A stretch of DNA of 64,000 bases, taken from assembly GCF_042186555.1 (NCBI RefSeq), contig NC_133324.1, positions 4,800,651 through 4,864,650 of the forward strand, written 5' to 3'. A model generated the notes under the pieces. The model made no database searches and was not told the origin of the DNA. It was given only the letters and a program-made list of their open reading frames with translations. Of the stretch, positions 10,117-22,200 are shown in pieces; positions within the stretch are counted from its first letter, which is position 1; each line of letters begins with the position of its first letter. The position numbers were made by a program, and so were the translations under genes. The stretch comes from Aquarana catesbeiana. Lineage: Eukaryota > Chordata > Amphibia > Anura > Ranidae.

Positions 10117-13100
10117 GGTATGAGCTGTTTTGTCATGGCGGTAAGGTTATGGTAAGGGCTGTTGGGTCATGGCGGTAGGGTTATGGTAAGGCTGTTGGGT
10201 CATGGCGGTAGGGTTTTGGTATGGGCGGTTGGGTGATGGCGGTAGGGTTTTGGTATGGGCTGTTGGGTGATGGCGGTAGGGTTTTGGTATGGGCTGATGG
10301 GTCATGGCGGTAGGGTTTTGGTATGGGCGGTTGGGTCATGGCGGTAGGGTTTTGGTATGGGCTGTTGGGTAATGGCGGTAGGGTTTTGGTATGGGCTGAT
10401 GGGTCATGGCGGTAGGGTTTTGGTATGGGCTGTTGGGTGATGGCGGTAGGGTTTTGGTATGGGCTGTTGGGTCATGACGGTAGGGTTATGGTAAGGCTGT
10501 TGGGTCATGGCGGTAGGGTCATGGTAAGGGCTGTTGGGTCATGGCGGTAGGGTTTTGGTATGGGCTGTTGGGTCATGACGGTAGGGTTTTGGTATGGGCT
10601 GTTGGGTGATGGCGGTAGGGTTTTGGTATGGGCTGATGGGTCATGACGGTAGGGTTTTGGTATGGGCTGTTGGGTGATGGCGGTAGGGTTTTGGTATGGG
10701 CTGTTGGGTCATGACGGTAGGGTTTTGGTATGGGCTGTTGGGTCATGACGGTAGGGTTTTGGTATGGGCTGTTGGGTGATGGCGGTAGGGTTTTGGTATG
10801 GGCTGATGGGTCATGACGGTAGGGTTTTGGTATGGGCTGTTGGGTGATGGCGATAGGGTTTTGGTATGGGCTGTTGGGTCATGACGGTAGGGTTTTGGTA
10901 TGGGCTGTTGGGTCATGACGGTAGGGTTTTGGTATGGGCTGTTGGGTGATGGCGGTAGGGTTTTGGTATGGGCTGTTGGGTCATGGCGGTAGGGTTTTGG
11001 TTTGAGTCGTTGGGTGATGGCGGTAGGGTTTTGGTATGAGCTGTTGGGTCATTACGGTAGGGTTTTGGTATGGGCTGTTGGGTCATGGCGGTAGGGTTTT
11101 GGAATGGGCTGTTGGGTCATGGCGGTAGGGTTTTGGTATGGGCTGTTGGGTCATGGTGGTAGGGTTTTGGTATGGGCTGTTGGGTCATGGCGGTAGGGTT
11201 TTGGTATGGGCTGCTGGGTCATGGCGGTAGGGTTTTGGTATGGGCTGTTGGCTCATGGCGGTAGGGTTTTGGTATGGGCTGTTGGGTCATGATGGTAGGG
11301 TTTTGGAATGGGCTGTTGGGTCATGGCGGTAGGGTTTTGGTATGGGCTGTTGGGTCATGGTGGTAGGGTTTTGGTATGGGCTGTTGGGTCTTGGCGGTAG
11401 GGTTTTGGTATGGGTTGTTGGGTCATGGCGGTAGGGTTTTGGTATGGGCTGTTGGGTCATGGTGGTAGTTTTTTGGTATGGGCTGTTGGGTCATGGCGGT
11501 AGGGTTTTGGTATGGGCTGTTGGGTGATGGTGGAAGGGTTTTGGTTTGAGTCGTTGGATGATGGTGGTAGGGTTTTGGTTTGAGTCGTTGGGTCATGGAG
11601 GTGGGTTTTGGTATGGGCTGTTGGGTGATGGCGGTAGGGTTTTGGTATGGGCTGTTGGGTCATGATGGTAGGGTTTTGGAATGGGCTGTTGGGTCATGAC
11701 GGTAGGGTTTTGGTATAGGCTGTTGGGTCATGACGGTAGGGTTTTGGTTTGAGTCGTTGGGTGATGGCGGTAGGGTTTTGGTATGGGCTGTTGGGTCATG
11801 GCGGTAGGGTTTTGGTATGGGCTGTTGGGTGATGGTGGTAGGGTTTTGGTTTGAGTCGTTGGGTGATGGTGGTAGGGTTTTGGTTTGAGTCGTTGGGTGA
11901 TGGTGATAGGGTTTTGGTTTGAGTCGTTGGGTCATGGAGGTGGGTTTTGGTATGGGCTGTTGGGTCATGGCGGTAGGGTTTTGGTTTGAGTCGTTGGGTG
12001 ATGGTGGTAGGGTTTTGGTTTGAGTCGTTGGGTGATGGTGGTAGGGTTTTGGTTTGAGTCGTTGGGTGATGGCGGTAGGGTTTTGGAATGGGCTGTTGGG
12101 TGATGGCGGTAGGGTTTTGGTATGGGCTGTTGGGTCTTGGCGGTAGGGTTTTGGTATGGGCTGTTGGGTCATGGCGGTAGGGTTTTGGTATGGGCTGTTG
12201 GGTCATGATGGTAGGGTTTTGGTATGGGCTGTTGGGTCATGACGGTAGGGTTTTGGTATGGGCTGTTGGGTCATGGCGGTAGGGTTCTGGAATGGGCTGT
12301 TGGGTCATGACGGTAGGGTTTTGGTATGGGCTGTTGGGTCATGGCGGTAGGGTTTTGGTATGGGCTGTTGGGTCATGATGGTAGGGTTTTGGAATGGGCT
12401 GTTGGGTCATGACGGTAGGGTTTTGGTATGGGCTGTTGGTTCATGGCGGTAGGGTTTTGGTTTGAGTCGTTGGGTCATGGAGGTAGGGTTTTGGTATGGG
12501 CTGTTGGGTGATGGCGGTAGGGTTTTGGTATGGGCTGTTGGGTGATGGTGGTAGGGTTTTGGTATGGGCTGTTGGGTCATGACGGTAGGGTTTTGGTTTG
12601 AGTCGTTGGGTCATGGAGGTAGGGTTTTGGTTTGGGCTGTTGGGGCATGGCGGTAGGGTTTTGGTTTGGGCTGTTGGGTGATGGCGGTAGGGTTTTGGTA
12701 TGGGCTGTTGGGTGATGGCGGTAGGGTTTTGGTATGGGCTGTTGGGTGATGGTGGTAGGGTTTTGGTATGGGCTGTTGGGTCATGACGGTAGGGTTTTGG
12801 TTTGAGTCGTTGGGTCATGGAGGTAGGGTTTTGGTTTGGGCTGTTGGGGCATGGCGGTAGGGTTTTGGTTTGGGCTGTTGGGTGATGGCGGTAGGGTTTT
12901 GGTATGGGCTGTTGGGTGATGGTGGTAGGGTTTTGGTTTGAGTCGTTGGGTGATGGTGGTAGGGTTTTGGTTTGAGTCGTTGGGTGATGGTGGTAGGGTT
13001 TTGGTTTGAGTCGTTGGGTCATGGAGGTGGGTTTTGGTATGGGCTGTTGGGTGATGGCGGTAGGGTTTTGGTATGGGCTGTTGGGTGATGGCGGTAGGGT

Positions 13101-13154
13101 TTTGGTATGGGCTGTTGGGTCATGGTGGTAGGGTTTTGGTATGAGCTGTTGGGT
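10117..13154 (+). repeat. 34-bp minisatellite, G-rich strand on +, about 90 copies
   Basis: The unit reads GGGCTGTTGGGTCATGG followed by CGGTAGGGTTTTGGTAT, with a period of 34 bp. There are subfamilies with TTTGAGTCGTTGGG and with TGATGG in place of TCATGG. The G-rich strand has four GGG runs per unit length, separated by loops of about 5-11 bases. The same unit occurs in the opposite orientation at 17370-19200. The Pro/Thr/Asn-rich minus-strand ORFs here come only from the repeat. Confidence 0.96.
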
Positions 13155-14201
13155 TACTTATATCTGTGGTGGGAGAGGCGCCAGCCCCGTCACGCTCCGG
13201 TCGTCTCCGCCTCTTACTGGATCTGTCAGTATGCGGTGGAGATGGTTACGTCATTTCCCCTCACAGCCTTGATGCCGAGTGAGGGAAAGATGCCCCCCCA
13301 GGCCCCCCCAGCCCCCCCCCCCCCCCGCTTGGCTCCATACCATTGGAGAGCGGAAGCGACATCAATAGTCACTTCCACCCGATACTTTTAAAGGGGGACA
13401 TTTTTTTTTGTAAAAAAAAAAAGATTTTATTATTTTTTTTTTATTGCATTTCAGTGTAAATATGAGATGTGAGATATTTTTTACCCCCCCCCCCCCCCCC
13501 CCCCCGATCTCATATAGAAGAGGACCTGTCCTGCTGTTTTTTTATTACAAGGGATGTTTACATTCCATCTAATAGGAATAAAAGTGACACAAAGTTTTTT
13601 TTTTTTTTTTTAAAGGGAGAGTGTAAAAATAAAAAGTAAAAGAAATAAGAAAAAGAAAAAACAGTAAGGCGCCCCGTCCCGCCGAGAAGCGCCCGCATAT
13701 GAAAACGGCGTTCAAACCACACATGTGAGGTATGGCCACGATCGAGAGAGCGAGAGCAATAATTCTATCCCTAGACCTCCTCTGTCAATCAAAACTGATA
13801 ACCTGTGGAAACGTTTAAACAGCGCATATGGAGGTTTTTAAGGGTCATAATTTGTCGCCATTCCACGAGCAATTTTGAAGTGTGACATGTAGGGTATCGA
13901 TTTACTCGGCGTAACATTATCTTTCATAATATAGAAAAAAAATTGGGCCAATTTACTGCTGTGTTATTTTTTAATCCAAAAAATGTTTATTTTTTTTCCA
14001 GAAAAAAAGTGCGCTTGTAAGTCCTCTGCGCAAATACAGTGTGACAGAAAGTATTGCAACGACCGCCATTTTATTCTCTAGGGTGTTAGAAAAAATATTT
14101 AATATTTGGGGGATCTAAGTCATTTTCTAGCAAAAAAAACAAACAGATTTTAACTTGTAAACAACAAATCTCAGACAGAGTCTTGGGGCTGAAGTGGTTA
14201 A
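13155..14201. mobile_element. 5'-truncated frog DNA transposon with homopolymer tracts
   Basis: The stretch ends at 14201 with GGGGCTGAAGTGGTTAA, which I recognise as a terminus of a common ranid DNA element. The matching opposite terminus is not visible. Inside are a C tract at about 13483-13505, T tracts at about 13432, 13590 and 13990, and no coding sequence. The left part (13155-13400) is GC-richer and may be separate host sequence or another fragment. Confidence 0.5.
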
Positions 14202-14484
14202 AACTGTGATAATTGTACAGCTAGAGGCGCCTCTCCCCTGCCCCTCCACACTCAGCTCTGCTGTCTGCAGGACTCCCCCCCCCGTCACACCCAACATGGC
14301 GGACGGGTCTCCGGCAAAATGGCGGCCGTGTGACGTATTACCCTCGCTATCTCTCTCTGCCTTGAACTTTCCCTCCAGTGTCCGGACAGTGACTGTCGGT
14401 TGCTGTTGTTCCGTGTGATCTGGCGGGTCGGGAAATGTGGGAATCGGGCGGACAGAAAATGATTTCAAAGAAGTGCCTCTTCGT

Positions 14485-14712
14485 GAGGGCGGAAGTCCGG
14501 GGAGCTCAGGCGGAAGTGGATGTCAGTGAGAGCGAAAGTTTAGATCAGTGAGGGCGGAAGTGGATGTCAGTGAGGGCGGAAGTCCGGGTAGCTCAGGCAG
14601 GAGTGGGCGTCAGTGAGGGCGGAAGTGCCGGTGAGTAAGCCGGAAGTGGGTGTCGGTGAGGGCGGAAGTGCCGGTGAATGAGCCGGAAGTGGGTGTCAGT
14701 GAGGGCGGAAGA
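14485..14712 (+). repeat. Degenerate tandem repeat carrying ETS motifs
   Basis: About five imperfect copies of a GTGAGGGCGGAAGT-containing unit. Each copy carries one or two GGAAGT cores, so the repeat itself multiplies candidate ETS sites beside the YY1/CRE motifs. Confidence 0.7.
14621..14640 (+). other. Candidate 5' splice site of a non-coding dqx1 exon 1
   Basis: GTGCCG followed by GTGAGTAAGC at 14631 is a strong donor consensus. The first coding exon begins with an acceptor at 15803-15804, only 5 bases before the ATG, so an upstream non-coding exon is required. This is the best donor I see between the promoter motifs and the 31-bp array, but similar GTGAG strings recur in the repeat. 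Confidence 0.35.
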
Positions 14713-14760
14713 CATGGAAGATCACTCAGCAGCCACCCAGAAGTGACACCCTGTGAGATG

Positions 14761-14978
14761 TATGTGTGATGGGGACGGTGGGGGGAGGGGACATCCCTCT
14801 GTACAGAGCAGCCAATTAGAACTCGGCTGTCATTGGTCAGGGTGTAAAGTCAGATCTGATTGGTTGTTAGGGAGAGCCCAGATATAATAATGGATCTTCT
14901 GTGGCATTTAGATCCTCAGGATCACTAATTCTTATCCCAGCTTTCACTTGCTGTATGCTTCTACCAGATCTGTATGTT
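14761..14978. other. Unassigned sequence upstream of the 31-bp array
   Basis: Ordinary-complexity DNA, probably part of intron 1 of dqx1. No motif stands out. Confidence 0.4.
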
Positions 14979-15781
14979 GGGGCCCCTCAGAGGTAGTCAT
15001 GTCTGTCCCGGGGCCCCTCAGTGGTAGTCATGTCTGTCCCGGGGCCCCTCAGTGGTAGTCATGTCTGTCCCGGGGCCCCTCAGAGGTAGTCATGTCTGTC
15101 CCGGGGCCCCTCAGAGGTAGTCATGTCTGTCCCGGGGCCCCTCAGTGGTAGTCATGTCTGTCCCGGGGCCCCTCAGTGGTAGTCATGTCTGTCCCGGGGC
15201 CCCTCAGAGGTAGTCATGTCTGTCCCGGGGCCCCTCAGTGGTAGTCATGTCTGTCCCGGGGCCCCTCAGTGGTAGTCATGTCTGTCCCGGGGCCCCTCAG
15301 TGGTAGTCATGTCTGTCCCGGGGCTCCTCAGTGGTAGTCATGTCTGTCCCGTTGCCCCTCAGTGGTAGTCATGTCTGTCCCGGGGCCCCTCAGTGGTAGT
15401 CATGTCTGTCCCGGGGCCCCTCAGTGGTAGTCATGTCTGTCCCGGGGCCCCTCAGTGGTAGGCATGTCTGTCCCGGGGCTCCTCAGTGGTAGGCATGTCT
15501 GTCCCGGGGCTCCTCAGTGGTAGTCATGTCTGTCCCGGGGCCCCTCAGTGGTAGGCATGTCTGTCCTGGGGCTCCTCAGTGGTAGGCATGTCTGTCCCGG
15601 GGCTCCTCAGTGGTAGTCATGTCTGTCCCGGGGCTCCTCAGTGGTAGTCATGTCTGTCCCGGGGCCCCTCAGTGGTAGGCATGTCTGTCCCGGGGCTCCT
15701 CAGTGGTAGGCATGTCTGTCCCGGGGCTCCTCAGTGGTAGGCATGTCTGTCCCGGGGCTCCTCAGTGGTAGTCATGTCTGT
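14979..15781. repeat. 31-bp minisatellite, about 26 copies, abutting a splice acceptor
   Basis: The unit contains GGGGCCCCTCAGTGGTAG and TCATGTCTGTCCC. Variants have AGAGG for AGTGG, GGCATG for GTCATG, and CTCCTC for CCCCTC. The array stops about 22 bases before the acceptor AG of the first coding exon of dqx1, so the branch point must lie inside or right next to the repeat. Confidence 0.95.
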
Positions 15782-15804
15782 CATATGATTCTCTTCTCTT
15801 ACAG

Positions 15805-16211
15805 TCAGGATGGAGTCGGAGAAGGTCTCCTCAGAGGATCGGGATGAAGATGAGGAGAAGGTCTCCTCAGAGGATCGGGATGAAGATGAGGAGAAGGTCT
15901 CCTCAGAGGATCGGGATGAAGATGAGGAGAAGGTCCCCTCAGAGGATCGGGAGGAGGAGTCAGAGAAGGTCCCTTCAGAGGATCGGGAGGAGGAGGTGGT
16001 GATTCTGGAGGACGAAGATGAGGGGAAGGAGGATGGAGATCTTGAACAGAACCCCTTTGATGGTCTCCCCTTCTCCTCCCGCTATTACCTCTTCCTGGCT
16101 GGGCGCCGGATGTTGCCGGTTTGGGGGGTGAAATACCAATTCCTGGAGAGTCTGCAGGGCAACAACATCGTCCTCGTCAGTGGAGAGGCGGGGTCTGGGC
16201 GGAGCACACAG
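15805..16211 (+). CDS. dqx1: dqx1 coding exon 1 (codons 1-134)
   Basis: The acceptor ACAG ends at 15804 and the ATG is at 15810. The exon encodes the acidic 12-residue repeat, NPFDGLPFSSRYY, and the P-loop GEAGSGRSTQ, ending in phase 0 at the donor GTGACT (16212). In place of the usual GKS/T lysine there is an arginine codon (CGG). Confidence 0.92.
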
Positions 16212-19200
16212 GTGACTGTCATACCGATCCTTCTAGATGTGGGGGGCCCTGTCTATGCCAGGATCGGGGGGGCCCAGTTACTGTACATTGTGCTCTATCA
16301 TGGTGTGTCAGGATCTCCAGGGGGCGCTATAATGGGTTCTGTCTGTACCTTCAGTATGTGTGGCTGGTGGGGCCCCTTAGTGTCCCGGTGTTTGGAGGTA
16401 TAGTAGCCCCTTAGTGTCCCGGTGTTTGGAGGTATAGTGGCCCCTTAGTGTCCCGGTGTTTGGAGGTATAGTGGCCCCTTAGTGTCCCGGTGTTTGGAGG
16501 TATAGTGGCCCCTTAGTGTCCCGGTGTTTGGAGGTATAGTGGCCCCTTAGTGTCCCGGTGTTTGGAGGTATAGTGGCCCCTTAGTGTCCCGGTGTTTGGA
16601 GGTATAGTGGCCCTTTAGTGTCCCGGTGTTTGGAGGTACAGGGGCCCCATACCTGGCACAGTGTGTATGTCAGGATATATAGGGCCCCTATCTCAGGTGA
16701 AGGGTGCTCACTCAGGGTGTATGTTGGGGTATTCAGGGCCCCTGTACCCCATGTCATGTGACCTCTGTGTCCTCTCAGGTTCCTCAGTGGTGTGCGGAGT
16801 TCGCTCTCTCCCAGGAATACTCGGAGGGCGCCGTTATCTCCTCCCAGCCTCACGCTGCCGCCGCCTTCAGCCTGGCCGTCCGAGTGGCGGATGAGATGGA
16901 CCTGAACCTCGGCCATGAAGTTGGCTTCTCTGTCCCTCATGAGGACTGCACCACCCCCAACACCATACTGAGGTGAGCCGGGGGTCTGGACCTCCACTGA
17001 CACATGGGGGGGGGGTACTGGGGGGATAAGGGGAGGAGGGTGGCACAGTTTGAGTACAGAAGTCATTCTCCCTTCAGGGACAGTCCTGGCAATACAATCT
17101 TCCTGGGATCGGGTCCCCAGACAGGTGAAGGAACCCTCCAGAGCAATCCTCACATCCCCCGTCTGTCAGTTCATCTACACGAATGGTGTATCTCCCCGCA
17201 CACCTACCTCCCCTCCACCACTTAATTCCCACTTCCCGAACTCTATCCACCTTCCTGAACTCTTCCCACTTTCCCGAGCTCTTCTCCAAACTCTTCCTAC
17301 TTCCCCAAACTCTTTCCACTCTATCCACCCCAATTTACATTCTGTGTCATTGTACTCCCATCCACACCCTTACCATAACATTACCGCCATGACCCAACAG
17401 CACTTACCATAACCCTACCGCCATGACCCAACAGCACTTACCATAACCCTACCGCCATGACCCAACAGCCTTACCATAACCCTACCGCCATGACCCAACA
17501 GCCCATACCAAAACCCTACCGCCATGACCCAACAGCCCATTCCAAAACCCTACCGCCATGACCCAACAGCCCTTACCATGACCCTACCGCCATGACCCAA
17601 CAGCCCATACCAAAACCCTACCGCCATGACCCAACAGCCCTTACCATGACCCTACCGCCATGACCCAACAGCCCATACCAAAACCCTACCGCCATGACCC
17701 AACAGCCCATTCCAAAACCCTACCGCCATGACCCAACAGCCCATACCATAACCCTACCGCCATGACCCAACAGCCTTACCATAACCCTACCGCCATGACC
17801 CAACAGCCCTTACCATAACTCTACCGCCATGACCCAACAGCACTTACCATAACCCTACCGCCATGACCCAACAGCCCTTACCATAACCCTACCGCCATGA
17901 CCCAACAGCCCTTACCATAACCCTACCGCCATGACCCAACAGCCCTTACCATAACCCTACCGCCATGACCCAACAGCCCTTACCATGACCCTACCGCCAT
18001 GACCCAACAGCCCATACCAACAGCCCTTACCATGACCCTACCGCCATGACCCAACAGCCCATACCAAAACCCTACCGCCATGACCCAACAGCCCATACCA
18101 AAACCCTACCGCCATGACCCAACAGCCCATACCAAAACCCTACCGCCATGACCCAACAGCCCATTCCAAAACCCTACCGCCATGACCCAACAGCCCATTC
18201 CAAAACCCTACCGCCATGACCCAACAGCCCATACCATAACCCTACCGCCATGACCCAACAGCCTTACCATAACCCTACCGCCATGACCCAACAGCCCTTA
18301 CCATAACTCTACCGCCATGACCCAACAGCACTTACCATAACCCTACCGCCATGACCCAACAGCCCTTACCATAACCCTACCGCCATGACCCAACAGCCCT
18401 TACCATAACCCTACCGCCATGACCCAACAGCCTTACCATAACCCTACCGCCATGACCCAACAGCCCATACCAAAACCCTACCGCCATGACCCAACAGCCC
18501 ATACCAAAACCCTACCGCCGTGACCCAACAGCCCATTCCAAAACCCTACCGCCGTGACCCAACAGCCCATACCAAAACCCTACCGCCATGACCCAACAGC
18601 CCATACCAAAACCCTACCGCTGTGACCCAACAGCCCATTCCAAAACCCTACCGCCGTGACCCAACAGCCCATACCATAACCCTACCGCCATGACCCAACA
18701 GCCTTACCATAACCCTACCGCCATGACTCAACAGCCCATAACATAACCCTACCGCCATGACCCAACAGCCTTACCATAACCCTACCACCATGACCCAACA
18801 GCCTTACCATAACCCTACCGCCATGACTCAACAGCCCATACCATAACCCTACCGCCATAACCCAAGAGCCTTACCATAACCCTACCGCCATGACTCAACA
18901 GCCCTTACCATAACCCTACCGCCATGACCCAACAGCACTTACCACAACCCTACCGCCATGACCCAACAGCCCTTACCATAACTCTACCGCCATGACCCAA
19001 CAGCCCTTACCATAACCCTACCGCCATGACCCAACAGCCCTTACCATAACCCTACTGCCATGACCCAACAGCCCTTACCATAATCCTACTGCCATGACCC
19101 AACAGCCCTTACCCTAGCCTTACCCATAACTGTACAGCCCTAACCATAACCCTATAGACCTTAATCTCACAGCCTTAACCACAACCCTACCGCCATGACC

Positions 19201-22200
19201 AGTGGCCCTTACCATGTCCCAACAGCGAAATCCCCACAGCCCTTGCCATGACCCAATGGCCATAACCCTACCACTATGACCCAGTGGTAGGGTTATGGCC
19301 ATTGGGTCATGGCAAGGTATCCATACCTTTGCAGTCTACTTGGCCATGTTGAGATACAGTTGTGCTCAAAAGTTTGCATACCCTGGCAGAAATTGTGAAA
19401 TGAATATTGAAAATATGACCGATCGTGCCAAAAATTCACATATTCAAGCCTTTGGATATCTTTTTTATATCCTCTTCCATCCTTGTAAAGTTTCATTACC
19501 TTGTTACGCAGGTCTTTTGACTGTTCTTTTCTACCTCCTCATGGCTCAGTGTCTAGCCTGCTTAGCGCATCCATGTGAGAGATAAACTCATTGACTATTT
19601 ATACACAGACACCAATTGTGATTTAAAAAGCCACAAACTGTGTGAAATTAACCTTTAATCGCCATTTTAACCCTCTGTGTGCCGCCTTCTGTGTCTGTAC
19701 CAAGGCCAAACATTCCGCGGTATGTCAACTTTTTATCAGGGCCATTTGAGTGATTTCTGTTATCATTATGATTTAAAAAAAGATCCAAAAAATGATGTGA
19801 TAATAAATGACTTCCTGTGATCGCTATCCTTAAATAAAAGACAGTTTTTTGGCACGATCGGTCATATTTTCAATATTAATGCCAAAATGTCACAATCTCT
19901 GGCAGGGTGTGCAGACTTTTGAGCAGGACTGTATGTGGCTGTGTACATCCACCCTCCAGGTTGGTGTGGTGGTCAGTCTTATCCAGGTTTCTTACACCTT
20001 GTGGTTTCTTCTCCGGTAGGTTCTGCTGGGACTCCCTGCTCCTCCAGGAACTGACCTCCAACCCTCTGATGCAGACGGCCAGTGTGGTGATCCTGGATGA
20101 GGTGGACGAGCGGACGGTGGCCACCGACCTCCTGCTGGGCCTCTTTAAGGACATCATTCGGCAGAGAGCCGCCCTGCGCCTGGTGGTCATGACCTCGCCG
20201 GCTCTGCAGCCCCGTCTGCTGGAGTTCCTTGGGTCGGGTACGTCCGTGGTGACGGTTCCGGGCCGGGATCACATGCCGGACGTGGTGTACCGGCCGTCTC
20301 AGTCACATGACCAGGTGATGGCGGCCTGTCACATGGTGCTGGATATCCACCGGAGGAATGAGCCCGGGGACGTGCTGGTGTTCCTGGCCAGTGAGGAGGT
20401 GTGTGTGATTGTATGATGGGGGGGCGGGGTGTACCCTGATATCTGTATGATAGGGGTGTGTACCCCGATATCTGTATGCTGGGGGGTTGGAGGTGTGTAC
20501 CCCGATATCTGTATGGTGGGGGGTTGGGGTGTGTACCCCGATATCTGTATGATGGGGGTTGGGGTGTGTACCCCGATATCTATGGTGGGGGGTTGGGGGT
20601 TGTACCCCGATATCTGTATGATGGGGGTTGGGGGGTGTACCCCGATATCTGTATGATGGGGGTTGAGGTGCGTACCCCGATATCTGTATGATGGGGGTTG
20701 GGGTGTGTACCCCGATATCTGTATGATGGGGGTTGGGGTGTGTACCCCGATATCTGTATGATGGGGGTTGGGGTGTGTACCCCGATATCTATGGTGGGGG
20801 GTTGGGGGGTGTACCCCGATATCTGTATGATGGGGGTTGGGGGTGTAACCCGATATCTGTATGATGGGGGTTGAGGTGCGTACCCCGATATCTGTATGGT
20901 AGGGGGTTGAGGTGTGTACCCCGATATCTGTATGGTGGGGGGTTGGGGTGTGTACACCGATATCTGTATGATGGGGGTTGGGGTGTGTACCCCGATATCT
21001 GTATGATGGGGGTTGGGGTTGTGTACCCCGATATCTGTATTATGGGGGGGGGGGGTACCTCAATATCTGTATGATGGGGGTTGGGGTGTATACCCCGATA
21101 TCTGTATTATGGGGGGTGTACCTCAATATCTGTATGATGGGGGTTGGGGTGTGTACCCCGATATCAGGGGGGGTGACGGATGTCGGCTTCTTCTTCACAG
21201 GAAGTACAGAGGTGCTCGGCGGCGCTCCTCACCGAGTCCGTGTCCCTGAGTCCCAGTCTGGGCTCCCTGCTGCCGATGGCTCTTCTCCCCAGTGCTGGCT
21301 CCTCTATACAGAGCGTCTACGAGGCGTCCCATGGCGACTCCGACTACCAGCGCCATGTCTTCCTCACAACCGCCGTGGCCGAGTTATCCTTCTCTCTGAC
21401 CGGGATACAATTCGTCATCGATACCGGGAGTGAGGTGCAATCTGTGAGTATTGATGACTGGAATGTAATGACACCAAGACCGCTCCTTTCCTCCGCCCAC
21501 TGTGGGGTGAAAGGGACCTCCTCCGAGGAGCTATGGTGATATCCCACTACGGCTTTCCTCTGTCGGATACAGCGGGGGAGGGAGAACACACCTAGTGAGC
21601 GGGACATGGCTCTCCTCTATCAGATATAGTATACAGCGGGGGGGGGGGACACACGGGGTCCGGCCGGTGTAGCGCTTTGCCGACATGTAGCTCTGTGATG
21701 TTCGTTATCTTCTCTGACGTCTTCTCTTCCAGGTTTACAATCCCCGAATTCGTGCCGATTCTCAGGTCCAACGTCTGATCAGTAAATCCAGAGCCGAGAT
21801 CCGAAGGATGAGAGCGCAGGGACCCGATGGTAAATAAATAATGGGGTGTCGCAGTATGAGGGTGTCCCGTGGGTCATCTTCATATGGGGAAGATTGGCAT
21901 GACATAGGAGGTCCGGATGAAGCCTTCAGGAGGGAGCATTTTCCACTACCCAATGAAAGACCATCTGTATCTCCTATCATCTTCTCTTCTGTACGAGGGT
22001 CCCAGAGCCTTGTCTTCTGTATGAGGGTCTAGTCGGGTTTTGTATATCAGGCAGTAGAGTTGATGGATCCAGTAGAGTAGACGGCCCCTCAGCTGATTTC
22101 AGGCGGTAGAGTAGACGGCCCCCCAGCCGATTTCAGGCGGTAGAGTAGACGGCCCCTCAGCTGATTTCAGGCGGTAGAGTAGACGGCCCCCCAGCCGATT

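Larger units (their letters stand above)
14202..14760 (+). promoter_or_regulatory. Promoter-like block, candidate dqx1 promoter
   Basis: A locally CpG-richer block holds two YY1-type motifs (AACATGGCGG at 14293 and AAAATGGCGGCC at 14316), a CRE-like TGACGTA at 14331, and many ETS/GABP-type GGAAGTG sites between 14490 and 14700, two of them in the form CCGGAAGTG. This combination is typical of TATA-less housekeeping promoters. It lies about 1.1 kb upstream of the first coding exon of dqx1, so it is the best promoter candidate. It could also, or instead, drive a minus-strand transcript. Confidence 0.55.

Noticed and set aside
11457..13022. Minus-strand Thr/Pro/Asn-rich frames resembling low-complexity proteins
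   Set aside because: Pure product of the 34-bp repeat, ending wherever a variant unit creates a stop.
10117..13154. CRISPR-like array or interstitial telomere (TAGGGTT in each unit)
   Set aside because: There are no unique spacers between repeats and the context is vertebrate. The unit is 34 bp and not TTAGGG, so the resemblance to telomere repeats is limited to six or seven bases.
20429..21249. Tyr/Gly/Pro-rich frames in dqx1 intron 3
   Set aside because: They are products of the 35-bp repeat between two well-defined splice sites.
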